A DNA stretch of 64,000 nucleotides from Pseudomonas sp. v388 (GTDB lineage: Bacteria; Pseudomonadota; Gammaproteobacteria; Pseudomonadales; Pseudomonadaceae): assembly GCF_003935425.1 (NCBI RefSeq), contig NZ_RHQN01000001.1, positions 496,001 to 560,000 on the forward strand, read 5' to 3'. Position 1 is the first letter of the stretch. Every line of letters begins with the position of its first letter. Shown piece after piece: positions 7,017-16,366 of this stretch. Both the position numbers and the translations under genes were made by a program. The notes under the pieces were generated by a model. The model was not told the origin of the DNA and did no database searches. It saw only the letters and a program-made list of their open reading frames with translations.

Positions 7017-8720
7017 TCAGCCACCGGTGTTTGAGTTATTCACTTTTTCGTTCGTGTCCTCACCGATCACATCCGCGCTCGGATGAACGAGCCATGGATC
7101 TCCTCCATGCAGTTGCATGGTCACGGTCGTTTCCGCTGTGGTGTAGAGCTCCGTCCTGGGCTTGGTCGGAGCATCAAGCTCGGTGTACGCGATGATCTCG
7201 ATTCCCGTGTAAAGGGTCTCGATTCTGGGAGGAATGATGGTCTGCCCGAAGAGATCAAATGCCACGCTGCTCTTTTCAGAGACCGTTATCAAAGGCGGCA
7301 TGTCATCCTTCAGGAAACTCGAGAACTTGAACTCGTCCTGAGCGTTGAACCCACCTTTGGTTAGCAAGCCGGGTGTCCGAGTGGATGAGTATGGCCCTTT
7401 TAGCAACGTCGCATATTTGCGAATCGCGCCATAGACCTCGTGATCGAAGTCGAGGCTTTTCAGAATGACCGGTTCGCTGCACTGCTCTGCCACTTGCCGA
7501 GCGAAATCCAGGTATTCGATCAGCCAACGCAACCGCGCGTGGTATTCCTCGTTGAGGGCGCTGATCTTGGTGTCGAAGACTGCGACGTTGTTACCCACCT
7601 CGATCTCGACCACCAAGCGCCCCTTCTCAAGGCTCCGTGCTCCCTTCAGAAGACGGGAGAAGCGAGGTAGATCGAGAATGTTTCTCCCGCTCCATGCCTC
7701 GGCATTGAACGTCAGATCCATTTTAGTACCCTGCCCGTCATGCTCATATGAAGCACTGACCTTGAAGAAACCTCCCAGCGCCTCCCCATCGAAAACCGTG
7801 CGAACGGTGCCGGACGTGTAGTGGCAGGTAAATGTGTCGATGGAGGTTTCGTGACCTTCCGGGGTTCGTATGTACAGGTTGGCGGTCAGCGCTCGTTTCG
7901 GAGCACCCAGCGTTAAAACGCCTTGTCCTGAGCGGTGTGCCCTGTTGTGGATGGCCTCAAACAGCTTGGAACCTTCGAACATGACGTGGGCTCCAGGAAT
8001 CGCCATTGGACGGCCTTCTTCATACAACGCCTTCTGCGCTTCCAAAAAGCCCGCCAGCTGATCCAGATCCCGCAAAATGAGGCTCAGGCTGACATTGTCC
8101 TGAGCAGCACTGATGAGGTGATAGTAATTGCCGTCTACCCGGTCGACCTGAACGTTGAACCTGGGATCAAGTGACTGCAACGAAGTCTCATATCCCGTCA
8201 TCACCTCGGTAATCGGGGTATCAAGAGGGTCATCGGACTTGTTGACCCAGCGTTGAAGAACAGAAACACTCCCCTCCTCAACGGCTGCCTTGACCTCATT
8301 TTCCGTAAAGCTCTTCTTGTTGATGAGGCTATTGGATCGGACCTCGGCCAGTTGCTTCCAATCGAGCAAGGTTTCGACGCTGTAGGCCGAGTCGTCGGCG
8401 TCGACGAGCTTGGAATGCGTTTGGCACATCCAAATACCATTGTCGATGTGGCGACGTTCGTCCTTCGTCTGGCTGGCATCGTAGCGAGGCCCGCCGGGGG
8501 CGGCGGCTTTGATATGGCAAGCCACGCCAACCCCCACTGCTTTTTCCCCGGCGAAGGGCGCTCCATGGGTATGCACGTGGCACTCGGGAAACGAGCAAAC
8601 GTTCCCTGCGCGATCTCGCAGCCGTTGAACGGTCGACTGAATGAAATCGTGACGTGCGTGAGGGGCCTCTCCCTGCGCTACCGTGGATTTCTTTGCTTTG
8701 GTTTTTGCTCCGCTCATCAT
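7017..8720 (-). CDS. HNH-type nuclease domain protein with unrecognised C-terminal region
   Basis: 567 aa. Residues about 35-125 form an HNH-like domain of the type seen in defence proteins such as Cap5: a CSFPEC pair (C42, C47), H69 in ACHI, GGPRY at 76-80, NGIWMC (N94, C99) and QTH (H102), then LLDWKQLAE. In this family the pattern is 'zinc knuckle + AHI...GPR...N.i.LC..H'. The remaining 440 residues show alternating strands and helices without a motif I know; I see no SAVED signature and no membrane segment. Such fusions usually pair a sensor with a DNase. It stands alone, in a gene-poor accessory region with pPIWI-RE and XRE/AbrB genes nearby. The start could be 8720 or 8717. Confidence 0.6.
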   Translation of the reverse strand: MMSGAKTKAKKSTVAQGEAPHARHDFIQSTVQRLRDRAGNVCSFPECHVHTHGAPFAGEKAVGVGVACHIKAAAPGGPRYDASQTKDERRHIDNGIWMCQTHSKLVDADDSAYSVETLLDWKQLAEVRSNSLINKKSFTENEVKAAVEEGSVSVLQRWVNKSDDPLDTPITEVMTGYETSLQSLDPRFNVQVDRVDGNYYHLISAAQDNVSLSLILRDLDQLAGFLEAQKALYEEGRPMAIPGAHVMFEGSKLFEAIHNRAHRSGQGVLTLGAPKRALTANLYIRTPEGHETSIDTFTCHYTSGTVRTVFDGEALGGFFKVSASYEHDGQGTKMDLTFNAEAWSGRNILDLPRFSRLLKGARSLEKGRLVVEIEVGNNVAVFDTKISALNEEYHARLRWLIEYLDFARQVAEQCSEPVILKSLDFDHEVYGAIRKYATLLKGPYSSTRTPGLLTKGGFNAQDEFKFSSFLKDDMPPLITVSEKSSVAFDLFGQTIIPPRIETLYTGIEIIAYTELDAPTKPRTELYTTAETTVTMQLHGGDPWLVHPSADVIGEDTNEKVNNSNTGG

Positions 8721-8997
8721 GATCCCCTTCGTCCTGTGGCCGAATCATGCCGGGAAAATGCTCCGCCGCGAATAAGGCTTTCGGGGAATTTCGCATGTTG
8801 GGAGGTGAGGATCACAGACGCCGATTAAAGCTGCACAGCCTGGTTTTTCGTGATAGCGCCAAGGCTGCTGGATGCAATAGCAGAAGAAAATCGGGTAACT
8901 AGGGCGTCCGGATGTTCCCCGCCAGGCTTTTGAACCCGACATCAGCGAGACAAGGGTACGCCCGGCGGCTAGCGCCGGACATACGAAGATTACCTGA

Positions 8998-10041
8998 CTA
9001 TCGGAGCCTCGGCGCGACCTCTGTCATGAATAGAGCAAGGTTTTGCGTGGCCTGCTCCTGAGTCAGCCCTCCCAATCGGAAAGCACCAAATGCACCTCCG
9101 ACACCCAGACTTGCGATTCGTGAGAACTCCTTCTCCATCGTTTCGACGGTACCGTGGAGAAAACCCATGTCAGCAGCGTTTTCCGCCGTTGCCTGGCGTA
9201 GATCACGACTGTGTGGCTCAAGTCCTTGTTCGGCATAAACCTTGCGCCGCAGCTGTCCTCGACTGTCGTGAGTCCGTAGGAAATTGGCAAGGCCAATGTC
9301 CTGGGCTTCTCGCAAGGAGTCGGCCACGTAGACTTCACGCCAGACCCAGCTCTGATCTAAAGCGTTCTCGATGTGCCGGGCGTCATATCCGGCTTCCTTC
9401 ATGGTCTGCGTGTAGACTTCAAGTCGCCGCGCAGTCTCGTCGTAGGACAGTGGCGCCATCAAGATGGGCTCGCCTCGACTGGCAATCTCTTTCACTGAAC
9501 TCGGACTACCTGAGGCATGAATCACCGGCGGATGGGGTCGGCTGATGGATCTCGGGCGCAGCGCAGGAACGTTGAGATTCCAGTGCGTACCTTCATGAGC
9601 CACAGAAGCTTCAGCATTCCAAAGCTTCAGCAAGACCTCGGTCAATTCCACATAGCGAGTCTGCGCTTCCAGGGCGTCGAGGTCATACCCTTGGTACTCG
9701 TAGATGTTCCCGTTGGTACCGCGGCCGAGCCCCACGACGACACGCTGATTCGACAGAATATCCAGGAGTGATAGCTGCTCTGCCAGTCTCACCGGGTGAT
9801 ACAGGGAAGTCTGAAGCACGGCAAAGCCGATCTTGATCCGTTGGGTGAGCGCCGCCAGGTGAGAGGCAAAAGTAACAGGGTCGCTATAAACACTGTTCCC
9901 GTCAAAATGATGCTCAGCGAGCCATAGCGTATCAACGCCAAGTTGCTCAGAGGTCACAGCTTCCTGAACGCACTCATGAATTCGAGTGGCGTCATGGGCA
10001 CTGTTGAGGCTTTGAGGGTAAAGCATGTTACCTATTTTCAT
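8998..10041 (-). CDS. LLM-class flavin-dependent monooxygenase
   Basis: 347 aa, of the usual length for bacterial luciferase-like TIM-barrel enzymes. 'MKIGNMLYPQ', 'LGVDTLWLAEHHF', 'IKIGFAVLQTSLYHPVRLAEQLSLLDILSNQRVVVGLGRG' are the hallmark strands of the family. Such enzymes use FMNH2 supplied by a separate reductase to oxidise alkanes, amines or sulfur compounds. It is the last gene of a minus-strand run: importer, DszC-like enzyme, NTF2-like protein, binding protein, then this gene 84 bp downstream. That context suggests oxidation of the imported (probably sulfur-containing) compound. No flavin reductase is encoded in the window. Confidence 0.85.
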   Translation of the reverse strand: MKIGNMLYPQSLNSAHDATRIHECVQEAVTSEQLGVDTLWLAEHHFDGNSVYSDPVTFASHLAALTQRIKIGFAVLQTSLYHPVRLAEQLSLLDILSNQRVVVGLGRGTNGNIYEYQGYDLDALEAQTRYVELTEVLLKLWNAEASVAHEGTHWNLNVPALRPRSISRPHPPVIHASGSPSSVKEIASRGEPILMAPLSYDETARRLEVYTQTMKEAGYDARHIENALDQSWVWREVYVADSLREAQDIGLANFLRTHDSRGQLRRKVYAEQGLEPHSRDLRQATAENAADMGFLHGTVETMEKEFSRIASLGVGGAFGAFRLGGLTQEQATQNLALFMTEVAPRLR

Positions 10042-10125
10042 GAAAACCGTTCCACTGCTTCATGTCCGTACGAAGTAAAAGGTACCGATCCCAACCTGTG
10101 GGATCAGTCCGGATGGAGCCAAGGC

Positions 10126-11724
10126 TTAGGCCTGAATGTAGGTCGTCGCAAAGGAAGGACTCGAAGCGAACCCATCCGGTGTGTGGTCATGGATCTCACG
10201 CTTGGCCAGGGTGAACAGGCGCTGCGATACCAAATTGATGACCGGCAGATCTCGATCAACCTGCTTTTGGAATTCCAAGTAGTATTTGCGTCGGATTGCT
10301 GGATCGGTCTCGACCGAAGCCTTATCGAGTAGCTCATCCACTTGGTCGTTGGCGTACCAGCTGTTATTGGAGAACGGTAAGCCGATCAGCCTGTTGCTCG
10401 AGATGTAGATGCGTTGGACGCCGTCCGTAGGATCGAATCCCCCATCGACCCCGCCCAGGTCAAGATCGAATGCCGCGTTGGTGTAGACCGTCCGTACGTA
10501 TGTGGCGCTGTCGTAGTTTGAAAGCACGACATCTACCCCAATTGCGTCCAGAGCTGACCTGATGAACTCCGCCCCGCCCTTCAACTCTTTGAAATATGGG
10601 TTGTAGGTCAACCGGAGCGAAAATCTGCGTCCGGAAGCGCCCCGCGGTAGTCCGGCCTGATCCAGTAACTGCTCGGCCTTGGCCACATCGAATGCGCGGT
10701 GCTTGATGCCGGTATCGAAGAACGCTTTCTGGTTCGGAGGTATCGGTGACGGAGCTGATACGGCGTAACCCTTCCAGACTCGCTGAATGTAATCCTGGAC
10801 GTCGAGTGAGTGGGCGATAGCCTCACGCACTCGTACGTCTTGCAGCACAGGGGTACGTAAGTTGAAGAACAACTGGTTCATGGCACCATTGTCTTCATAA
10901 CCCTCGGTGGAGGCCGTCAGGTCGGGATGGGCCTTAAGCACCCGGTCAAGCTCTTCAACGGCTATCGGAGACTGAAAGCCTAATCCCAGCGTGCCAGATT
11001 CGAAGGCAGAGAGACGCGCGCCAGGGTCGATGATGTACTTGATGATGATCTGATCAAGGTACGGCAGATCCTTGCGCCAGTAATCTGGATTGCGCTGAAG
11101 GAGATGGTAGCTGCCGCGCTCCCATTCTTTGAAAACATATGGCCCTGTCCCGATTGGCTTTGCATTGTAGGGATTGGTACGCGGATCGGTGCCTTCCCAA
11201 AGGCGTCGAGGCAACATCGGGCAGCTCTTGGCCGTGAGCGTGGTCAGGAGGAAAGGTACAGGTCTGGAGAAACGCAAGATGACGGTTAGAGGATCTGGGG
11301 TCTCAATTTTTTCAAGATACTGGAATGTCACCTTGCGACGCGCATTCGTCTCGCGGATGAGCTGGAGTGAAAATTGGACGTCAGACGATGTGAAGGGACT
11401 GCCATCGTGGAAACGAACGCCCTCTTGCAAGTTGAGGGTGAAAACATGGCCACCTTCGGAAACGTCCCATTTCTTGCACAGACTGGGAGCAACGCTGAGA
11501 TCAGAGCGTGTTTCCAACAGTCCTTCGAGCACCCGCCCGCTCGTCCCTGCAATACCGATGTTCTGATACAGCGGTACCAGGGTCGGATACTCGTTTGAAG
11601 ACACAATGCTCAGCGTCCCGCCGCGTGGACGGCCGGTTTGTGCCCACACTGACGACGGTACTGAAAGCAAGAGGCCAGACACAGCTAGACCTAGACTGAA
11701 CTCTCTGCGAGTCATCCGTAACAT
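10126..11724 (-). CDS. ABC transporter substrate-binding protein (SBP_bac_5, peptide/glutathione type)
   Basis: 532 aa. It begins with a Tat-like signal (arginines 6-7 in MTRREFSLGL, hydrophobic stretch, WAQ cleavage region near 30). The mature part has family-5 features: FTLNLQEGVRFHDGSPFTSSDVQFS, GTGPYVFKEWERGSY and VREAIAHSLD. It delivers a peptide-like or other organic solute to the DppBC/DppDF-type importer encoded further upstream on the same strand. GAGGTG stands six bases before ATG 11724. The importer genes are separated from it by the DszC-like and NTF2-like genes, which ties the oxygenases to the imported substrate. Confidence 0.88.
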   Translation of the reverse strand: MLRMTRREFSLGLAVSGLLLSVPSSVWAQTGRPRGGTLSIVSSNEYPTLVPLYQNIGIAGTSGRVLEGLLETRSDLSVAPSLCKKWDVSEGGHVFTLNLQEGVRFHDGSPFTSSDVQFSLQLIRETNARRKVTFQYLEKIETPDPLTVILRFSRPVPFLLTTLTAKSCPMLPRRLWEGTDPRTNPYNAKPIGTGPYVFKEWERGSYHLLQRNPDYWRKDLPYLDQIIIKYIIDPGARLSAFESGTLGLGFQSPIAVEELDRVLKAHPDLTASTEGYEDNGAMNQLFFNLRTPVLQDVRVREAIAHSLDVQDYIQRVWKGYAVSAPSPIPPNQKAFFDTGIKHRAFDVAKAEQLLDQAGLPRGASGRRFSLRLTYNPYFKELKGGAEFIRSALDAIGVDVVLSNYDSATYVRTVYTNAAFDLDLGGVDGGFDPTDGVQRIYISSNRLIGLPFSNNSWYANDQVDELLDKASVETDPAIRRKYYLEFQKQVDRDLPVINLVSQRLFTLAKREIHDHTPDGFASSPSFATTYIQA

Positions 11725-11815
11725 TTATTCACCTCAAGGATTCGTAGGCTCGGCACTCACCGAGCCTTCTAAAAATTAATCAGCAACGACTCTTTAGCCG
11801 ACTAGGTCAGGCTCA

Positions 11816-12274
11816 TTACCTGAACTTCACATGTTCCTCGGACACCTCACGTGACTCTTTCCAAGTGAGATATCCCTCCCGTCGCTGAATGCGCCATCCT
11901 TCGCCGGTTTTTACCAAGGTGTCTTTGTATTGACCGTGCATGGACTCTAGAAGCAACTGACCAGGCTGGGCAGATCGCTTGACGTTGAATATCGAGAATT
12001 CCGAATGCGTGGTCGCTGTTTCACCGGCTAGGGTGACGATAATGTTATTGGTCAGGTGCTGACAGCCGATTCTGGTCTTGCTGTTGTTGGTGATACGCTC
12101 CTGAAAAAACTCAGGCGATCCGCGATTGCCGCTCAGGTTCGAAAAGTCCAACTCGGCATCATGGGCAAATAAGTCTTCCCATAGTTTCCAATCGAGGTGG
12201 TCAATTGCATAAGCCACACGCTTGACTACCTGTTCAACCTCAATATGATCCTGAAGCTCCACCAAAGAAACCAT
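11816..12274 (-). CDS. SnoaL/NTF2-like protein
   Basis: 152 aa with 'HIEVEQVVKRVAYAIDHLDWKLWEDLFAHDAELDFSNL' at the start and a C-terminal 'GEGWRIQRREGYLTW', the SnoaL_4 pattern. GGAG seven bases before ATG 12274. It lies 42 bp downstream of the DszC-like gene. In this setting such a protein could be an isomerase/cyclase, a lyase or a small accessory subunit acting on the oxidised product; the sequence does not decide. Confidence 0.75.
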   Translation of the reverse strand: MVSLVELQDHIEVEQVVKRVAYAIDHLDWKLWEDLFAHDAELDFSNLSGNRGSPEFFQERITNNSKTRIGCQHLTNNIIVTLAGETATTHSEFSIFNVKRSAQPGQLLLESMHGQYKDTLVKTGEGWRIQRREGYLTWKESREVSEEHVKFR

Positions 12275-12316
12275 TCGACACTCCGTCCGCAGTTTTAAGT
12301 ATTTATTCCAGGGTGT

Positions 12317-13546
12317 TCAAAAGAATCCAGCACTCGGCAGCGAGTTCCCATTGACTGCATGGTTGCCAATCGCCCGCGCTTTGTAGGAGACCGGATTGTG
12401 CGAGGCGAGCGTGCGAATATTGCGCCAATGGCGATCAAGCTGAGCCGCGCGAGAGGTTGCCGATGCGCCCGCAACGCTAAACAGGGAGTTGGCTGCATCC
12501 AGCGCTAAACCGTCCAAAATCACCTTGGATTTCGCCACGTATTGAGCTGCTAGTTCAAAGGCTTGATGGTCGATTTCGCCATTGATGGCTGAATCGAAGG
12601 CGGCACCCAATGCAGTGGCGGCGCGGATCACCGCGGACTCAGCCACGAACGCAATACTGGCGATTCGTCCTATATCCGCCTGCAGCAGCGGATCCTCGGT
12701 GGGCTGCTCGGCCACCGCGTGGTAGAAATTTCGGCCGCGTCGCTTAAGCACCGAAATGGCATCGGCTTCGACTTCTCGAATGATCCCCACCACGATCGCT
12801 GTGAGGTAGAGCTGAGGGAATGTTGCGGAGAAAGGCAACTTCACTTTCTCTTCTGCCGGGAAAATTTCTTCAGGCAGCACGCGTACGTTCGCCAGTACCG
12901 TGGTACCGCTGGCTGTACGGCTCTGACCGAAGCCGTCCCAGTCGTCTTCGAACGCCACACCCTCTCTATCCGCCGGGATCAGTGCAGAGATCAACTGCCC
13001 GTCCAGGGATGCGTATACCCTGATGTAGTCGGAGTACATGTTTCCGGTGCTGTAGAATTTGCGACCGGTCATTCGGAATTCGTCGTTTTCCCGAACGAGT
13101 GCCGTATCCGATTTCATGGTGCCGGCTTGAGCCACACCTTGCTCGGTAGCCCCAAGTCCAATCAGCTTCCCTTGCTTAACGAACGTGAGCCCGCGCTCGT
13201 AATGTGCAAGGCCACGGTTGCGCAGTGCGTGCTCGACGAAAGCGAAATGATTCCTGAGAATCTGTGCCACGGACGGATCACTCTGCCCGAGCAGGGTCGC
13301 AAATCCGATAAGCTCGGGGAGCGACAAACCATAACCACCCTCATCTTTTGAAATCCGCAACTTCCCCACGCCCGCGTCACGGAGCAGGTTCACTGCATCG
13401 CGAGTATCTTCCTCACCTCTCTCACGAGCGGGTACTCCTTTGGCAATCAGGCTCAATAGGGCCAGGCGCCCTTCTTCACTGCTCAGCGGATCGGAAACCA
13501 GAAACGCCTCTGCGTCATGCAGCGAATGATTAGTATCTAGACTCAC
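12317..13546 (-). CDS. Acyl-CoA dehydrogenase-fold flavin monooxygenase (DszC/SfnB-like)
   Basis: 409 aa, GTG start at 13546 with AAGGG eight bases upstream. The acyl-CoA dehydrogenase fold is clear (helical N-domain, DGQLISALIPADREGV, DDWDGFGQSRTASGTT), but the C-terminus carries LDRHWRNIRTLASHNP, the DszC/SfnB-type signature, rather than the WEGTN of true dehydrogenases. Members are FMNH2-dependent oxygenases that attack sulfur or carbon next to sulfur. It resembles the second copy at 20444-21655, including the matching C-terminal AGFF/GGFF ends. The likely role is the first or second oxygenation of an organosulfur compound, needing an external flavin reductase. Confidence 0.82.
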   Translation of the reverse strand: MSLDTNHSLHDAEAFLVSDPLSSEEGRLALLSLIAKGVPARERGEEDTRDAVNLLRDAGVGKLRISKDEGGYGLSLPELIGFATLLGQSDPSVAQILRNHFAFVEHALRNRGLAHYERGLTFVKQGKLIGLGATEQGVAQAGTMKSDTALVRENDEFRMTGRKFYSTGNMYSDYIRVYASLDGQLISALIPADREGVAFEDDWDGFGQSRTASGTTVLANVRVLPEEIFPAEEKVKLPFSATFPQLYLTAIVVGIIREVEADAISVLKRRGRNFYHAVAEQPTEDPLLQADIGRIASIAFVAESAVIRAATALGAAFDSAINGEIDHQAFELAAQYVAKSKVILDGLALDAANSLFSVAGASATSRAAQLDRHWRNIRTLASHNPVSYKARAIGNHAVNGNSLPSAGFF

Positions 13547-13767
13547 TTGTGTACCCTTTCATTATAAATTTCATAACTCACTTTCCAGATCGCAGGCACA
13601 GCACAACGGCCGCCCAAGACTTCAGCGAGTCAGCAATATCTACCTATTTGCCCATGGCCGCGGTGAATCGAAGCCTTACTTGCCGCGCAAAAATAAACCT
13701 GACGAAATCAAACGATGAGGAAGCCAGTTAATTCATGGAATTCGTAAGTGCTGCGTCACGGCTGGAA

Positions 13768-15426
13768 CTAAGCGTGCGCGGCGATTAAGTTGCGTGTGTA
13801 GGCATGCTTCGGATCATTCCAAAGGTTCTTGTGGTCGCCGTCTTCGACAATTGCGCCATGCTGCATGACCGCTATTCGATCGGACATGTACTGCACGACC
13901 GCTAAGTCATGAGAGATGAAAAGGTAGGCCAGGCCATGTTCTTGCTTCAGATCTGACATGAGATTGAGGATCTGAGCTTGGACGGACACGTCTAGCGCCG
14001 ATACGGGCTCGTCACAGATGATCAAACTGGGCTTTAGGATGATTGCCCGAGCGATGGCGATTCTCTGGCGTTGTCCACCGGAAAATTGAAATGGGTACCG
14101 ATCTACTGACCCTTTCGGAAGTCCGACATCGTCCAGGCAGTTCGCGACCAGCTTCGCCGCATCCTTGGTTGGCAAGTCCAGGTGCGTTCTGACCACACTG
14201 GCCAATATGTCCCCGACTGTGTGCCGAGGATTCAGCGACGAAAATGGATCTTGAAACACCATCTGGACGTGTTTCCTAACGTCCCGCATTTTTCTACTGC
14301 CGATTGCGGTGATGTCGACACCGTTCAGTTCCACCGTACCTTTTTGCAAAGGTGTGAGGCGCATTATTGCTTTCGAAAGCGAGCTTTTGCCGCTCCCTGA
14401 TTCACCGACAAGGCCAAGAGTTTCTCCGCGATTAACGTGAAGAGAGACGTCATCGACGGCGGTGACGGTTCTTTTGTGCGCATCGGTGTACTTGACGACC
14501 AGGTGCTTCACGTCGAGGATCTTCTGCGGGTCATCGGTAAGCGCCGTCGGCGGAGCAATCGGGTCTGGGGTGCGTACATTGAATGCAGTGCCATGAGGCC
14601 TTGCAGTGTCCACAAGGATTTCTGGCAGCTTAGAGGTTTTGTAGTGCCGGCTATCCTCAAGACGCATGGTGACCGTCGCAAGGCCCGCGGTATATGGGTG
14701 GCTGGCGTGAGTGAACAGATCTTCTGATTTGAGCTCTTCGACCTTCGCGCCTGCGTGCATGACGACCACTCGATCCGTCCATCGCGAAACAACGGGCAGG
14801 TTATGTGAGATCAGGAGCAGGCTCATTGAAAGTTCGCGGCGCAGAGAATCCAAAAGCTCCAGTATCTGCAGTTGCACCTGTGCATCAAGGGCAGTTGTAG
14901 GCTCATCTGCTATGAGGAGTTTGGGTACCCGAGCCACTGCCATCGCGATAACCACGCGCTGGCGCTGGCCACCTGAGAGCTGGTGCGGGTAAGCAGAAAT
15001 TTTCTGTTGCGGGTCTTTGATCTTGACCAGATCCAGCAGCTCCAGAACCATCTTCGTGGTCTGGGTTGCCGACAACCCTCCCTCAAGGCGCAACGCTTCG
15101 GCGATCTGTTCACCAATCGTGTAGACAGGATTCAAAGATGACATGGGATCCTGGAACACCATGCCAATCTCTTTGCCTCGTATCGCCTCCATTCGTTGTG
15201 CTGAAGCGCCTACCAGATTCTCACCTTGGTAGAGAATGTTTCCGCTAAGTGAGGTATTGGGCTGCAGGCGAAGGATAGACATCGCCGTGGTGGATTTACC
15301 GCAGCCCGATTCACCAACAACCGCTACGGCCTCTCCTTTTTGAATAGTGAACGAGAGCCCGTTTACCGCCGTTTTTGAAGGGTAACGGACTATGAGGTCG
15401 TTCACCTCTAACAATGTGTGAGTCAT
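13768..15426 (-). CDS. Fused dipeptide-type ABC transporter ATPase (DppD-DppF / GsiA-like)
   Basis: 552 aa with two complete ABC domains: walker A GESGCGKST near residue 38-46 and GESGSGKSS near 350, two SGGQRQR signatures, and two 'LLIADEPTTALD'/'LIICDEPVSALD' walker B segments. The two-in-one layout is typical of glutathione (GsiA) and some oligopeptide importers. ATG 15426 overlaps the stop of the permease gene by 4 bp (ATGA), so the genes are coupled. A 221-bp gap separates it from the DszC-like gene downstream. Confidence 0.92.
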   Translation of the reverse strand: MTHTLLEVNDLIVRYPSKTAVNGLSFTIQKGEAVAVVGESGCGKSTTAMSILRLQPNTSLSGNILYQGENLVGASAQRMEAIRGKEIGMVFQDPMSSLNPVYTIGEQIAEALRLEGGLSATQTTKMVLELLDLVKIKDPQQKISAYPHQLSGGQRQRVVIAMAVARVPKLLIADEPTTALDAQVQLQILELLDSLRRELSMSLLLISHNLPVVSRWTDRVVVMHAGAKVEELKSEDLFTHASHPYTAGLATVTMRLEDSRHYKTSKLPEILVDTARPHGTAFNVRTPDPIAPPTALTDDPQKILDVKHLVVKYTDAHKRTVTAVDDVSLHVNRGETLGLVGESGSGKSSLSKAIMRLTPLQKGTVELNGVDITAIGSRKMRDVRKHVQMVFQDPFSSLNPRHTVGDILASVVRTHLDLPTKDAAKLVANCLDDVGLPKGSVDRYPFQFSGGQRQRIAIARAIILKPSLIICDEPVSALDVSVQAQILNLMSDLKQEHGLAYLFISHDLAVVQYMSDRIAVMQHGAIVEDGDHKNLWNDPKHAYTRNLIAAHA

Positions 15427-16364
15427 GCCTTTTCCTGCGCCAGGTGCGACTTTTCACTTTCATGCTGTCGGTGCTGAGGGTTCAACATTTGATTGAGGCG
15501 ATCAGCCAGAACGTTCAAAGAAAGCACGGTAATTACAATGAATGCTCCTGGGATCGCGGTGAGGTACCAGTACGAGCGCAACACTTCCCGGCCAGCGCCG
15601 ATCATTGAACCCCACGAAACAGCGTTGGGATCGCCCAAACCAATAAAGGACATCGCCGACTCCATTAGGATCGCGTTCGCAACCATCACTGATGTGCCCG
15701 CCACAATGGATGGCATCGCGTTGGGCAAAATCTCTCGAAATACGATCTTGAGATGCCCGTAGCCTTCACTACGCGCCGCGAGTACATACTCCTTTTCCTT
15801 CAAGGATCTGAACTCTGCACGCGTTAATCGCGCCATGAAGTCCCAGGAGACCAACGCCACGCCGAGCACGACCGCCCAGGTTGACGGAGGCGCGACCGCG
15901 ACTACCACGACCAACAGGACGAAATTTGGAATGGTCTGAAAAATCCCGATGATGCCAACAACCAAGTCGTCAAAGAGGCCGCCGAAGTACCCCGCCGCGG
16001 CCCCCGCTCCGACACCGAGGAGCAACCCCAAAACCGTTGAAGCCAAAGCGATAAAGATGGAGACCCCAGCACCATGAAATATCCCTGACAAAACGTCACG
16101 TCCCAGGGAGTCAGTGCCCAATGGAAAGCTCCAGTCTTGCCCTGGCCAGATAAAAGCCGGGCCTACCACCTTGAGAGGATCATATGGACTGAGCCATGGT
16201 GCGAGTAACGCAACGACTCCGAGGACAACCAAGATAGATGCCGTAACCAACAAGCTCACTCTCCGGGCGGGTCGTGCAGGCTTCGCGCTGCGCTGGGGCG
16301 CGATGTCTTTGCCAATGGCTTTTGAAAGTGACCGCAAGGCGGCGTTAGAGGTTGTGCTGTTCAT
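15423..16364 (-). CDS. Dipeptide-type ABC transporter permease (DppC/GsiD-like)
   Basis: 313 aa from ATG 16364, two bases after the stop of the first permease gene; a longer frame back to 16448 would run inside that gene. It has an N-terminal cytoplasmic arm, a first membrane helix (VSLLVTASILVVLGVVALLAPWL), 'GTDSLGRDVLSGIFHGAGVSI' typical of OppC/DppC, and the EAA loop 'EYVLAARSEGYGHLKIVFREILPNAMP'. It forms the membrane channel with the DppB-like protein. Confidence 0.92.
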   Translation of the reverse strand: MNSTTSNAALRSLSKAIGKDIAPQRSAKPARPARRVSLLVTASILVVLGVVALLAPWLSPYDPLKVVGPAFIWPGQDWSFPLGTDSLGRDVLSGIFHGAGVSIFIALASTVLGLLLGVGAGAAAGYFGGLFDDLVVGIIGIFQTIPNFVLLVVVVAVAPPSTWAVVLGVALVSWDFMARLTRAEFRSLKEKEYVLAARSEGYGHLKIVFREILPNAMPSIVAGTSVMVANAILMESAMSFIGLGDPNAVSWGSMIGAGREVLRSYWYLTAIPGAFIVITVLSLNVLADRLNQMLNPQHRQHESEKSHLAQEKA

Positions 16365-16366
16365 AC

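Noticed and set aside
3469-9000. Insertion sequence or integrase marking an island
   Set aside because: No transposase, integrase, tRNA or clear terminal repeats were found, although the gene-poor accessory character fits an island.
12719-13351. A 210-residue frame opposite the first DszC-like gene
   Set aside because: Antisense shadow of the minus-strand gene.
12317-13546. A true acyl-CoA dehydrogenase of fatty-acid oxidation
   Set aside because: The catalytic WEGTN-type segment is missing and the LDRHWRNIRT segment of DszC/SfnB-like oxygenases is present.
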